Shown here: positions 44,327 to 53,377 of the stretch, piece after piece
How the letters are laid out: the number at the start of each line of letters is the position of its first letter
Position numbering within the stretch: the first letter of the stretch is position 1
Assembly: GCF_003096715.1 (NCBI RefSeq)
Contig: NZ_QEOL01000017.1
Coordinates: forward strand, 117,292-181,291
Direction of reading: 5' to 3'
DNA length: 64,000 bases
DNA from: Paraburkholderia silvatlantica
GTDB taxonomy: Bacteria; Pseudomonadota; Gammaproteobacteria; Burkholderiales; Burkholderiaceae
Notes under the pieces: generated by a model
Databases searched by the model: none
Told to the model about the DNA's origin: nothing
The model's input: the letters and a program-made list of their open reading frames with translations, nothing else
Position numbers and translations under genes: made by a program

Positions 44327-45226
44327 TCAATGTGTGAGTGGGACGCCGGAGATTTCCTCGCAAAACCTCGCCATTTCCGTGTGGTCTTTGCCCCGCCCCA
44401 GCGTTTCTGCCGCATTCGCCCACAGTTCGTTGCACAGCGCGGCAAACGGAACAGTAACGCCTTCTTCCCGTGCGACCTCTAGCGCGATGCCCAGGTCTTT
44501 GACCATCAGGTCGAGACCGAAATTGCTGGCGAAAGTCCGGGACAGGACAAATTGACGGAACTTCTTCTGCGTACTGTTATTGGTACCAGTGGAAGCGTTG
44601 AGTACGTCGACCATTTTTCCGGCGTCGAGTCCGAATTTCCGGCCGATAATCAGCGCTTCTACACCAATCAGAAAGCCGCCGGCCGACACGAGGTTGTTAA
44701 GCGCTTTCATCGCTTGACCCGCCCCGACCTTGCCTACTTCGGTAACCGTAGTTCCGATCGCAAGCAGCAAGGGTTTGGCCTGTTCGACAGCCGCTGCAGG
44801 GCCCCCAACCATAATGGCGAGTTCGCCAGATCGAGCCCGAGAAACGCCGCCTGAGACAGGCGCGTCGATCATCAGAATACCGCCCGATTCGAGGCTGGCT
44901 GCGATCTCCTGCGTGATTCCGGGATTTCCCGATGTCATGTCGATGACCAGCGCACCAACCCTGAGTGCGGGCCGAACAGCCCTAATGACCTGTGCCACAT
45001 GTTGGCTTTTCGGGAGCATGGTGATGACCACATCTGCCGACTCTACGGTCGCTTCGAGCGTATCCGGCGATTCGCCGCCGATCCCGCTCGAGAACGCTGC
45101 CGCGCGTTCGCGGTCCAGATCGAAAACCGCGACGTGGAAGCCGGCATTGACGAGTCGGGCGGCCATAGGCCACCCCATTTGACCGATGCCGATAAACGCG
45201 ACTTTCCTGAACGTTCTGCTGTCCAT
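44327..45226 (-). CDS. 3-Hydroxyisobutyrate dehydrogenase-like NAD(P) oxidoreductase
   Basis: A 299-residue beta-hydroxyacid dehydrogenase. The NAD motif is GIGQMGWPMA (about 13-22), the substrate motif DAPVSGGVSRARSGELAIMV is near residue 120, and the catalytic Lys lies in GAGQAMKALNNL (about 170). The ATG at 45226 overlaps the TGA of the upstream gene by one base, so the pair is co-translated. It probably oxidises or reduces a 3-hydroxy acid or tartronate-like compound. Confidence 0.88.
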   Translation of the reverse strand: MDSRTFRKVAFIGIGQMGWPMAARLVNAGFHVAVFDLDRERAAAFSSGIGGESPDTLEATVESADVVITMLPKSQHVAQVIRAVRPALRVGALVIDMTSGNPGITQEIAASLESGGILMIDAPVSGGVSRARSGELAIMVGGPAAAVEQAKPLLLAIGTTVTEVGKVGAGQAMKALNNLVSAGGFLIGVEALIIGRKFGLDAGKMVDVLNASTGTNNSTQKKFRQFVLSRTFASNFGLDLMVKDLGIALEVAREEGVTVPFAALCNELWANAAETLGRGKDHTEMARFCEEISGVPLTH

Positions 45227-45612
45227 CACAGCGCCCCATTCCGGACAAGGACTTCATGAGCTGCTTTGAACGCGCTGAGGCCAGAAGGAATTCCTGAGTA
45301 TGCAGTGGCATGCAGCAGCGTGGCCTTGATTTCCTCCACCGTGAGACCGTTGTTCAAGGCGCCCTTGACGTGCAGCTTCAGTTCGTCCGTGTGGCCTGCG
45401 ATCGTCAGCATGGCGAGATTCAGAAGACTTCTGGTCCTGCGGTCGAGTGTTTCGTCTCCCCACGCCCATCCCCATGCCCACGCGGTGGTGGCCCGCTGAA
45501 AAGACATCATGAAGGGGTCGGCTTTCTGCATCGAAGCATCTACGTATTCCGCCCCAAGTACGGCGCGACGGATAGGCATGCCCTTTTCGAAAAGAGCGTT
45601 GTCATCTGACAT
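45226..45612 (-). CDS. Carboxymuconolactone decarboxylase family protein
   Basis: A 128-residue AhpD/CMD-fold protein. It includes RTRSLLNLAMLTIAGHTDEL, NNGLTVEEIKATLLHATAYS and GIPSGLSAFKAA, the conserved PcaC-type core. It lacks a clear CxxC pair, so decarboxylase-like rather than peroxidase chemistry is likelier. It is the first gene of a two-gene operon with the dehydrogenase. The start at 45612 matches the family; an upstream extension to 45672 is not conserved. Confidence 0.86.
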   Translation of the reverse strand: MSDDNALFEKGMPIRRAVLGAEYVDASMQKADPFMMSFQRATTAWAWGWAWGDETLDRRTRSLLNLAMLTIAGHTDELKLHVKGALNNGLTVEEIKATLLHATAYSGIPSGLSAFKAAHEVLVRNGAL

Positions 45613-45815
45613 GGCTGGAGTTCCTCGTCGATAAAGAAAGGTCGTATTAGCTGGCACGAATCGGCATCCCATTCCGGATTCCGAATCGATGACACAGGTC
45701 GGCCTACTTTAGCCCAAGGACGTCGTTATATTTGACTTGGCGGGACAGGTATTTGACAACATGGGACGCGCGACGCCGTCCAGGCAGCAAGTCGAACCGC
45801 GAATTTACGGAAGCC

Positions 45816-46820
45816 TTAACCGGATGCTTCGAGGTTCCGTTTCCATCTCGAGGCGCTGCAGCCGAAGCTGGTCTGGAACCATCTGGAGAACGCGCTCAGA
45901 CTACCAAACCCCAGTGCTTCGGCTGCCTCTGTCAATGACACGGTCTGCATGCTGAGCAACCGCCTGGCCGTGTCGCACCGCACTTGCTGCAAAAGCGCGG
46001 AGTAGGACAGTCCCTTGTCCGCGAGTCGTCTATGGAGGGTGCGTCGATTCATTCCCAGACTGGACGCGAGAGTCTCGACGCTGCATCGCGAGTCGCGCAG
46101 CTGCTGATGCATGAGCCACTCCACGCGTGCTTCGAAGTCTTCCGGCGAATGATTGAAGGTTTGCCCGAGCAGGGTTTTAGCGTGACGCCGGAGTACGGCG
46201 GATGAAGCGATCACCTTCAGGGACAACGCATCGCGTGAGAGGAGGATCCCGCTGACCGTCTGGTCATAGCGGAGCTCGCATCGCATGAAGTTGCTTTGCA
46301 CCAGCGTATGGGCGGGACGCGAATGTTCCTGACAGACCGCATCGGGTTGCCAGTCGGGTCCGACGAGCCAGCGAATCATCTGGACGATGCCGCAGGCGCA
46401 GTATTCCATGACGTGTATCGAAGGAATCTCGGACTCGATTCTGAACGTCAGCAGCGGTTTGTCGAAGCGTTCGTCGAGATCGATGAAGATGCCGTCGCAG
46501 TGGTGATGCAGCTGCGTCGAATACGTGTGCAGCGCATCTCGTAGCGTTTCCTCTTCTCTCAACATAAGACTTACGAGTCCGTAGTCGGGAACGCCGCGGG
46601 CGATCGCGACGCGCGCGCCGAAATCGGTGCGGGCCGACGCGGCAACCGACAAATCCAGGAGCCTGATCCAGGCATCCAACGGAATCAGGCTGTCCGGGCT
46701 TTCAGCGATGTCGCTGCTCAATCCAACCCGAGCCATTAGCGCTTTGCCGTCAATGCCGACGTCGCAGGCAGCCCGCAAATAGCCATGCAAGGTGGCGCTT
46801 CTGACAACTCGCTTGCGCAT
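45816..46820 (-). CDS. AraC-family regulator
   Basis: A 334-residue regulator of the OruR/ArgR-like group. The N-terminal ligand domain (about 20-200) is of the arabinose-binding-like type, and the C-terminal double HTH includes RCSVETLASSLGMNRRTLHR and EAAEALGFGSLSAFSRWF. The ATG at 46820 is chosen because the added residues to 46871 overlap operator-like repeats. It is divergent from the deacetylase at 47028, with two CTCATAYTGARAA boxes in the gap. Confidence 0.9.
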   Translation of the reverse strand: MRKRVVRSATLHGYLRAACDVGIDGKALMARVGLSSDIAESPDSLIPLDAWIRLLDLSVAASARTDFGARVAIARGVPDYGLVSLMLREEETLRDALHTYSTQLHHHCDGIFIDLDERFDKPLLTFRIESEIPSIHVMEYCACGIVQMIRWLVGPDWQPDAVCQEHSRPAHTLVQSNFMRCELRYDQTVSGILLSRDALSLKVIASSAVLRRHAKTLLGQTFNHSPEDFEARVEWLMHQQLRDSRCSVETLASSLGMNRRTLHRRLADKGLSYSALLQQVRCDTARRLLSMQTVSLTEAAEALGFGSLSAFSRWFQTSFGCSASRWKRNLEASG

Positions 46821-46847
46821 AACCGTTGTTCCTCGGAAGGGGGGTGT

Positions 46848-46965
46848 CTCATATTGAAAAGTGTGAGGCACGGAATGTCAACTAAACAAAATCCCCAGGT
46901 TCCACAATGGTGATGGCTGACGGCGTTTCAAAGCTTTGCGCGAATTGCCGCCTCATACTGAGAAA
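46848..46965. promoter_or_regulatory. Paired CTCATAYTGARAA boxes in the AraC/deacetylase divergent gap
   Basis: CTCATATTGAAAA at 46848-46860 and CTCATACTGAGAA at 46952-46964 are direct copies with two mismatches, 104 bases apart. They lie one at each end of the divergent gap. AraC proteins bind direct repeats and can loop between distant sites. This is a sequence observation only. Confidence 0.4.
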
Positions 46966-47027
46966 CGTCCCACATTGATGGGATTTTTTAACAACAAACT
47001 GCGCGACACGCAGATAGGGAGTCCGTG

Positions 47028-47936
47028 ATGAGCGATCAAAATACGATGCAACCTTGGCAATGGCCCGAGCAGGAGTGGCGACGAATCGTGACCCACGTTC
47101 GTGCGGGGCGCAGTCTGCGTCCGGATAAATGGAAAGGCGGCGCGCGGGTTGCTGTCGCCCTGTCATTCGATTCGGATCACGAAACCAATGAGCTGCGTGA
47201 TGGAGGCGGGTCGGTTAACCGTCTTTCGTGGGGACAGTATGGAAATCGGGTCGGTGTACCGCGCATTCTGTCGCTCCTCGAAAAGTACAGCGTTCCTGTC
47301 AGCTTCTATGTGCCTGCCGTCTCGGCGCTGCTGTACCCCGACGAGCAGCGTCGCATCGTGGACGCTGGACACGAGATCGGCGTGCACGGCTGGATCCACG
47401 AGCTCAACTCGAAGCTGGAGTTCGCCGACGAACGGGACCTGCTCGGGCGCTCGATGGACACCCTTGAAAAGATTACGGGCAAACGTCCGACGGGCTTTCG
47501 CTCGCCGTCGGGCGATTTTTCAAAAAATACGCTGCAGATTCTTCAGGAGCTTGGGTTTGCCTACGACTCATCCCTGGGCGCCGACGATGACTGCTATGAA
47601 CTGGAGATGGATGGCGAGCCTACCGGACTGGTTGAAATCCCGTTCGACTGGGTGCGTGACGATGCCGTTTATTTCCTGATGCATCGCTTTCAGGGGTTAC
47701 GTCCCTATACGCCACCCTCGGACGTATTCGACATCTTCAGGCGGGAACTGGAAGCGGCGTATGCGGAGGGCGGACTGTTCGAGCTCACGATGCATCCGCA
47801 TGTGATCACGAATCGCTCTCGCATCTGGATAGTCGAGGAACTGATCAGGTACGCGAAGAGCTTGCCCGACGGGGTATGGTTCGCCCGTCACGATGAAGTA
47901 GTGAATTACGCGCTGCAGAACGCGAAGCTTCGTTGA
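47028..47936 (+). CDS. Polysaccharide deacetylase family hydrolase (NodB-like)
   Basis: A 302-residue NodB-fold hydrolase. The motif ALSFDSDHETNE (about 45-56) supplies the catalytic Asp and metal Asp/His. IGVHGWIHELNSKLEF has the His motif, TGFRSPSGDFS is the third motif, and LTMHPHVITNRSR the last. The H-P-H ending and large GGSVNRLSWGQYGNRVG insert are typical of the group that acts on cyclic amides and other small substrates, such as allantoinase-like PuuE, rather than chitin. GGGAG precedes the ATG by six bases. Control by the divergent AraC gene is likely. Confidence 0.87.
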   Translation: MSDQNTMQPWQWPEQEWRRIVTHVRAGRSLRPDKWKGGARVAVALSFDSDHETNELRDGGGSVNRLSWGQYGNRVGVPRILSLLEKYSVPVSFYVPAVSALLYPDEQRRIVDAGHEIGVHGWIHELNSKLEFADERDLLGRSMDTLEKITGKRPTGFRSPSGDFSKNTLQILQELGFAYDSSLGADDDCYELEMDGEPTGLVEIPFDWVRDDAVYFLMHRFQGLRPYTPPSDVFDIFRRELEAAYAEGGLFELTMHPHVITNRSRIWIVEELIRYAKSLPDGVWFARHDEVVNYALQNAKLR

Positions 47937-48070
47937 AGACCGGAGATGAGCTCAGGTAGCGTTATATGTGCCGGCGGCCGCGAGGCCGGCGGCACGAAGA
48001 CTAAAGCGGATCGCGGATGCGACTGAGGATGCCAGTCGCGGCATGGGGCAGTCTCCCCGGGCAGGGCGAG

Positions 48071-49171
48071 TCAGACGAACAGATTCCGCAGCCGGTTGGG
48101 TTGAGAGCGGAGATACTGTTTCGGTGCCTTGATTTGAATCCCGAAGTGAGCGGCGGCATGCCAGGGCCATCGCGGGTCGTATAGCACGGCTCTCGCGAGC
48201 GCAATAAGATCGGCGTCCCCGGTGCTGAGGATAGCTTCGGCGTGCTCGAAGTCGGTGATCAGGCCAACGGCGATAACCGGCAGTGTGGTCGCGTGTTTTA
48301 CTGCGCGTGCAAGAGGAACCTGATAGCCGGGTCCGATCGGGATTCGCTGTGCCGGGCTCGATCCGCCGCTCGAGACATTGATAGCGGCGCAGCCTCTCGC
48401 CTGTAATGCGTCGACAAAGGCGATCGTATCCTCGACGGACCAACCGCCTTCCAGCCAATCGGTTGCGGACACCCGCATCGTCACGGGGCGGTCATGCGCA
48501 AACGCATCCCGCACCGCCTCGAAGACTTCCAGCGGAAACCGCATTCTGTTTTCCAGCGAGCCGCCGTACTCGTCCGTTCTCTGATTCGAGAGAGGCGAGA
48601 GAAACTCATGGAGCAGGTAGCCGTGCGCGCCAAGAATCTGGATGAAATCGAGGCCAAGCCGGGATGCGCGTCGCGCTGCGCTAGCGAACGCGTTGCGGAT
48701 TGCCGCGAGACCGTCGCGGTCCAGAGCGGTCGGCGGCGTCTCGCCGGACGTAAACGCGAGCGGTGACGGCGCATAGGTCGTCCAGCCGTCCGGCTGCCCA
48801 GGCGGAACCTGTGCACCGCCTTCCCATGACTTTTGCCGGGACGCTTTTCGCCCGGCATGGTTGAGCTGAATGCCGATTGGCATGTCTGACCAGCGTCGGA
48901 CGCCGCGCAGCACTCGCGCCATGGCGGACTCGCAGTCGTCGGAATAGAGTCCTACGTCGCCACGGGTGTTGCGTCCGTCGGGCGTGACCGCTGTCGCCTC
49001 GATCGTCAGCAGTCCCGCACCCGAGCTCGCCAGTTGCCCAAGGTGAATCAGGTGCCATTCGTTCATCTGCCCGTCTTCGGCCGAATATTGGGCCATCGGG
49101 GCGATCACGATGCGGTTGTCTAGTTTCAGGTTACCGATCTGGGTCGGTGTAAACAGGAGGGGGCGACTCAT
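48071..49171 (-). CDS. Old Yellow Enzyme family NADH:flavin oxidoreductase (YqjM-like)
   Basis: A 366-residue FMN-dependent ene-reductase with a TIM barrel. It opens LFTPTQIGNLKLDNRIVIAP and includes QLNHAGRKAS (substrate His/Asn region). The motif HGYLLHEFLSPLSNQRTDEY is diagnostic, and FMN phosphate-binding VGLITDFEHA and ARAVLYDPRWPW lie near the end. The shorter, N-terminally compact form points to the thermophilic-like/YqjM class. The start at 49171 is set by the family N-terminus. It reads in the same direction as the alpha/beta hydrolase upstream and is probably co-transcribed with it. Confidence 0.9.
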   Translation of the reverse strand: MSRPLLFTPTQIGNLKLDNRIVIAPMAQYSAEDGQMNEWHLIHLGQLASSGAGLLTIEATAVTPDGRNTRGDVGLYSDDCESAMARVLRGVRRWSDMPIGIQLNHAGRKASRQKSWEGGAQVPPGQPDGWTTYAPSPLAFTSGETPPTALDRDGLAAIRNAFASAARRASRLGLDFIQILGAHGYLLHEFLSPLSNQRTDEYGGSLENRMRFPLEVFEAVRDAFAHDRPVTMRVSATDWLEGGWSVEDTIAFVDALQARGCAAINVSSGGSSPAQRIPIGPGYQVPLARAVKHATTLPVIAVGLITDFEHAEAILSTGDADLIALARAVLYDPRWPWHAAAHFGIQIKAPKQYLRSQPNRLRNLFV

Positions 49172-49314
49172 GAGAGCTCCGTGTGGCGCCCGCTGGGCGC
49201 CGTCCATATCTGTGGGGTGGGGTTGATTTCGAAGAAGCGCTTCAGGACGGAGGGCGGCGAGACAAATCCCGTTGAACCGGAGCTCCTTGCAAGAGCGGTC
49301 GCCGCTCGACCGCC

Positions 49315-50028
49315 TTACGCATGCTTCAGCAATATCTCCGCAACCTCGCTTGCCTTGTCGATCATCAGATCGTGCCCGCCGTCCAATGAATAGACGTGGG
49401 TTTCAGGAAGATCGCGCTGCGACTCGTACCACTCCGGGATAGGGCTTGGGATGCCGATGTCTTTCGAGTTGTAGATGAATACCTTCTTCGGTACTTTCTT
49501 GAATCTGCCGGTGAGAGACAGTTGCTGCGTAAAGCAAGCCAAAGGGTGCGACGTTAGTTTCGAGTCGGCCCACGCCTGATGTTCCTCGCCGACACCGAAT
49601 ACTTTCGAAGGCCAGTTTGCAACCTGCGTACCGCCGAGCGACGCGCTGAGTTCGGTGAAAGGCAATAGCAGATTGGGCAACAATGAAAAGAGCGAGTCGC
49701 CGCTTTTTCCCGGGAGCGGGCCGTCGAGATAAACGAGCGAGGCAATCCGGTCGTGCAACTGGTCGGCAACCCCGGTAATGACGAGACAACCGTACGAGTG
49801 GCCGCAGAGCACGACATTGTCGAGGTCTCGCCACTTGATGAGGTTGGCGATATCGAGGATGTGAGTGTCCAGATTGATCGGCCCCAACGCCGAAAGATGA
49901 GAGCGTTCCCCGACTCCCGTTAGCGTGGGCGTCAGCACGCGGTGACCGGCAGTTTCCAGGGAGGGGCGGAGTTTATCGAAGCACCACCCCCCGTGGAAAG
50001 CGCCGTGAACGAAGACGAAATTTGTCAT
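49315..50028 (-). CDS. Alpha/beta hydrolase
   Basis: A 237-residue alpha/beta hydrolase. It has the oxyanion-hole start FVFVHGAFHGGW, the nucleophile elbow GHSYG with Ser78, and the C-terminal His in LDGGHDLMID. The sequence resembles small esterases of plant methylesterase or EstC type. The ATG at 50028 begins the fold; codons to 50055 are extra. No lid domain is evident. The substrate is unknown. Confidence 0.88.
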   Translation of the reverse strand: MTNFVFVHGAFHGGWCFDKLRPSLETAGHRVLTPTLTGVGERSHLSALGPINLDTHILDIANLIKWRDLDNVVLCGHSYGCLVITGVADQLHDRIASLVYLDGPLPGKSGDSLFSLLPNLLLPFTELSASLGGTQVANWPSKVFGVGEEHQAWADSKLTSHPLACFTQQLSLTGRFKKVPKKVFIYNSKDIGIPSPIPEWYESQRDLPETHVYSLDGGHDLMIDKASEVAEILLKHA

Positions 50029-50634
50029 GCTGGATAGACCTCTAGCGTTAACCATTCAGAGTACGCCGGCATGCAGGCAATACATTGCGCCGCATTTCTC
50101 GGACATCCGATCCGGGTTCCACGCGGATCGGCGCCGATACAGACTCGCGAATATGACCAACCGGCATCGACACGACTTCATCTACGCGAAGTCCGGCGTG
50201 CCGCCAACGACGCACCTGCCCTGGCTGTTCCGATTCTATAGCTGTCCCGGCCGATGGGACGCGGCTCAGTCTACCGCCCCCGGTTTCTTTCACTTGATAT
50301 TTTGGGACATGAATTTTTCATTTTGGGACAACTGACGCGATACAACCACCGGTGTCGCCCCGTGACGGCGCGCACCTCGGACGCATCCGTTCTCACATCG
50401 CGTCGGTGCACTCCGACACGACGGCAACGCACGTGACGTCCGGATTATCTTAAGAAGGCATTCGTGACGTTGCGGGCGACGTTCCCTTATTGCGAATGTA
50501 TCGAGTTCGCTGGAACGGACCGCTCGTCGCCTGGAACGGGGATCTGAAAGCAACGCCGAAGCTGGTAGCGAGCATTCTGGTTGAATTTCTTTGCGGCGAT
50601 TCAGGCCTGCAAGACTCCGTAGACAAGAGGCGCT
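50029..50634. other. Gene-less stretch upstream of the alpha/beta hydrolase
   Basis: No recognisable gene. It contains the direct repeats at 50299-50330. The remainder has no coherent codon use on either strand. Confidence 0.4.
50299..50330 (-). promoter_or_regulatory. Direct repeat TGTCCCAAAAT x2
   Basis: ATTTTGGGACA occurs at 50299-50309 and again at 50320-50330, exactly 21 bases apart (two helical turns). The spacing and orientation are those of AraC-type or other dimeric activator sites. It is 270 bases upstream of the hydrolase start and 610 upstream of the MipA gene, so its target is uncertain. Confidence 0.4.
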
Positions 50635-50890
50635 ACTTACACTTACCGGCCTGATCTCCGTCTGCCGGGCGGGTTGGCATTCCGGTAAGTAAGCGGTAAG
50701 TCGAGTGCTCCTAGGCAACGCGGCAATTGAACCGCCGCGACTAATGCAAAGGCGTGAATACCACAGAGAACCAGAAGCGCCCACCCATGTGCTCGAAACC
50801 GCATGGCTGACACCGGGGATTTTAGCTTCCAGGTCAGAAACATCGTCTCGCCCGGTTCGCAGCCTTTTGATGAGTAAGTAACCGGTAAGT
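50635..50890 (+). promoter_or_regulatory. Clusters of GGTAAGT heptamers ahead of mipA
   Basis: GGTAAGT at 50684-50690 and 50695-50701 are 11 bases apart. AGTAAGT at 50873-50879 and GGTAAGT at 50884-50890 are also 11 apart. Two inverted copies stand side by side at 50635-50640 and 50641-50647. Direct repeats at 11-bp period are the hallmark of OmpR/PhoB-type binding sites. The second pair ends 52 bases before the MipA start, and an OmpR-type regulator is encoded just downstream. Confidence 0.6.
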
Positions 50891-50942
50891 CGGTCGGTCT
50901 TAGAGTCGGTTCCGTCTCACCCATCCACTTTGAGAAACGACT

Positions 50943-51761
50943 GTGATAAAAACTCTTTGCCGTAAGCATCCACTGCTGTTGGCTGTCACATGGGCCGTTC
51001 TGTATTCAGGCGCAGCCTGGGCAGACGGTGTCAGCGCAGCCCCTCCCGAGGCGGAAAACAATGGCTTCACCATCCTCAGCAATGCGACCAATGTGACCCA
51101 CTGGGGACTCGGTGCGGCAGTGGGCATCGAGTCGTCGCCCTATAGGGGCGACAGCAGCCGGGTGTCACCGATTCCGCTGATCTCCCTGGACAATAAATGG
51201 GTACACGCCTTCGGCACCACGGTCGACCTGAAGGTCGGCAAGTGGAGTGACGTGACCTTCGCGCTGCGCGGCAAGTTCGACGTCTTCGGTGGCTACAAGG
51301 GGTCCGACGCGCCGATCCTGAACGGCATGGAGAATCGGCAGGGCGCGTTCTGGTATGGTCCGGCGCTCGCGTGGAAAACCGCATTCGGCACACTATCGGG
51401 CGATTACCTGCTTGGCGGCAACAAAGGCCAGATGGCGAACGTCGAGTTCAGCAAATCCTTCGATCTGGGCAACTGGTCGATCGAGCCGCATGCCGGTGTC
51501 GACTGGCTGAGCAGCAAGTACGTTAACTACTATTACGGCGTGCGACCATCCGAGGTGCGGGCGGGGCGGCCTGAATACACCGGCAAGGCGGCCTACAACA
51601 CGTCGATCGGCACGCGGGTCGACTACAGGTTGACCCCTCATCAAATGGTGAGTGTCGACCTCGGCGTATCCCATCTCAGCAGCGGCATTACCGACAGCCC
51701 GATCGTCGGAAGGCGGTACATTCCGGCGCTCAAGATCGGCTACCTCTATCAATTCAAATGA
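50943..51761 (+). CDS. MipA/OmpV family outer-membrane protein
   Basis: A 272-residue beta-barrel protein from GTG 50943. A signal peptide of about 27 residues ends AAWADG. The mature part has VTHWGLGAAVGIESSPYRGD, PLISLDNKWVHAFGTTVDLK and GPALAWKTAFGTLSGDYLLG, and ends YIPALKIGYLYQFK, all typical of MipA/OmpV. Members scaffold murein synthases or act as channels, and are often controlled by an adjacent two-component system, as here. The response regulator gene begins 10 bases after its stop. Confidence 0.92.
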   Translation: MIKTLCRKHPLLLAVTWAVLYSGAAWADGVSAAPPEAENNGFTILSNATNVTHWGLGAAVGIESSPYRGDSSRVSPIPLISLDNKWVHAFGTTVDLKVGKWSDVTFALRGKFDVFGGYKGSDAPILNGMENRQGAFWYGPALAWKTAFGTLSGDYLLGGNKGQMANVEFSKSFDLGNWSIEPHAGVDWLSSKYVNYYYGVRPSEVRAGRPEYTGKAAYNTSIGTRVDYRLTPHQMVSVDLGVSHLSSGITDSPIVGRRYIPALKIGYLYQFK

Positions 51762-51771
51762 GCGCTGCATC

Positions 51772-52503
51772 ATGTCGCGAGTTGCACTGATCGAAGACCA
51801 CCAGCGCCTGGCCGCGATGGTGCGCCAGGCCCTGTTGGGTGCGGGAATCGAAACCGATCTGTTCTCCACGGTCTCCGAGGCCAGCTACGGTGTGAGCCGG
51901 GGCGACTATGCGGTGCTGATCATCGATCGTGGATTGCCGGACGGGGACGGGCTCACCTTCCTGCGCGCGCTGCGTGAAGCAGGCCAGATGACGCCCTGCC
52001 TGATGCTGACCGCGCGCGATGCGCTGCACGACCGCGTGGACGGCCTCGAGAGTGGCGCCGACGACTATGTGACCAAGCCGTTTGCGATGAGCGAACTGGT
52101 CGCCCGGGTGCGTACGCTGATGCGCCGGCCGCCGACGCTGGCGGAACTGGTCGTGTCGTTCGCCGACATCACCGTGGACCCGCAGCAGCGCGCGATGCGC
52201 TGCGGCGCCGAGACGGTCACGCTCGCGCAGGCCGAATTGCAGATCATGCTGTGCCTTGTCAAGGCCGCCGGCCGGACCGTGCGGCACGCGGTACTCGAGC
52301 ATGCCGCCTGGGGCCTGGGCGAGGCGGTCACACCGAACGCGCTGGAAGTGACCGTGCACCGACTGCGCAAGAAGCTGACGGCGCTTGGCGCCGCAACACG
52401 GCTCGCGAACATCCGTGGCGCAGGTTTCGCGCTGCAGGCCGCTCACGAAAACGGACTGGATGGTGTGCCCGACCGACCTCTATCGCGAAAGAGGGGCGTA
52501 TGA
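51772..52503 (+). CDS. OmpR/QseB-type response regulator
   Basis: A 243-residue response regulator. The receiver domain has phosphoacceptor D52 (LIIDRGLPDGDG), the acidic pocket at D9 and K102 (TKPF). The C-terminal winged helix has PNALEVTVHRLRKKL and a final IRGAGFAL. ATG 51772 begins the receiver. It is probably co-transcribed with mipA, and the tandem GGTAAGT sites upstream of mipA are its likely targets. Its cognate kinase gene, starting within its last codons at 52500, is broken. Confidence 0.93.
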   Translation: MSRVALIEDHQRLAAMVRQALLGAGIETDLFSTVSEASYGVSRGDYAVLIIDRGLPDGDGLTFLRALREAGQMTPCLMLTARDALHDRVDGLESGADDYVTKPFAMSELVARVRTLMRRPPTLAELVVSFADITVDPQQRAMRCGAETVTLAQAELQIMLCLVKAAGRTVRHAVLEHAAWGLGEAVTPNALEVTVHRLRKKLTALGAATRLANIRGAGFALQAAHENGLDGVPDRPLSRKRGV

Positions 52504-52731
52504 AGCAACTGATTCCGGTAGTCGAGCGCGATGCCGCGTGTCGCGACGTGCTCGTATCTCATCGCCTTCAAAGAGACGCTCGGCAGACTTGAAAACGGCT
52601 TCACGGTGCAGCAACAGTTTCTTGACTCAACTGCGCACGAACTGCAAACACGGCTTACCTTGATCCGAGGTCAGATCGAGTTGCAACCGGGAGCGAGGGC
52701 AATGAACTGCTGTTTTGCGAGATCGACCTGA
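52500..52731 (+). pseudogene. Histidine kinase remnant
   Basis: A start ATG at 52500 overlaps the response-regulator stop (ATGA), as for a normal kinase gene. After a frame change the sequence reads FTVQQQFLDSTAHELQTRLT then LIRGQIEL, the HisKA dimerisation helix with the H-box His (HELQT, where P is usual in place of R). The sensor region is nearly absent and the catalytic HATPase domain is missing, so the kinase is non-functional. Confidence 0.78.
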
Positions 52732-53085
52732 TGACACACCGGGTCCGACAGTTGAGCACATCAACGGCGCGCAATTTTCGCGAAGATGCGTGACTTGCTG
52801 CACATTCGACTGGAGATCAGCCTGTCAGCGGACGATGCCATCATCAAGACCCGGCCTGTGTTTACCAGCCGGGCATTGGCTGCACCGATGATTGTCATCG
52901 ATGTGCTCGCGCGCAGAGTTCCCATTCGAGCACCGCAAATACGCCGGGATCTCCGGGCAGCACGGTTTTCTGTCGGAGAGAACGGTGCGAGGTCCCATAC
53001 GAGGAGTCGAGGAGCGACCGCGCCGGTGTTTGAAGCACTGGTTGGCGAGACATGCGAACCCGCGTAAATCACATGGTGCGGTATC
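52732..53085. other. Gene-less stretch after the kinase relic
   Basis: Frames on both strands span much of this stretch, but none has a start signal or recognised family. It probably holds decayed kinase or IS sequence. Confidence 0.35.
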
Positions 53086-53377
53086 TCACTGAGTGGGTTG
53101 CGTAGCTAACCGAAGGCTTTCGCGAACAAACCTCACACCGTCGACGTTCCTTTCCGCCTGCACCGCGAGAGGAATCGGACTGGCTTCCTGGACCACTCCA
53201 GACAGGATGACGTTGCCGTCGGAAGCCTTAACAAATATTCCGGTAGCGTCTAGCCCCTTGACGTGCGAGCGCGCCTTCAAAACGCGCTTTGACAAGGCCC
53301 AGTTTGCTGAGCGCACGGTCTCCGGTGATGGTGGTGCCGACACCAATTCACCATTCGGATCGCCGCTTGCGTGGCGG
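53086..53377 (-). pseudogene. BON-domain protein, 5'-truncated by an IS30 insertion
   Basis: The frame encodes one BON domain (ALSKRVLKARSHVKGLDATG, DGNVILSGVVQEASPI, GVRFVRESLRL) and ends normally. The signal peptide and start are missing: the frame runs open into the IS30 end at 53378, leaving only a TTG at 53346. BON proteins are periplasmic and bind phospholipid. A complete relative lies at 60570. Confidence 0.68.

Noticed and set aside
50643..50969. A 108-codon minus-strand frame upstream of mipA.
   Set aside because: It overlaps the regulatory heptamers, has low-complexity translation and no ribosome-binding site.
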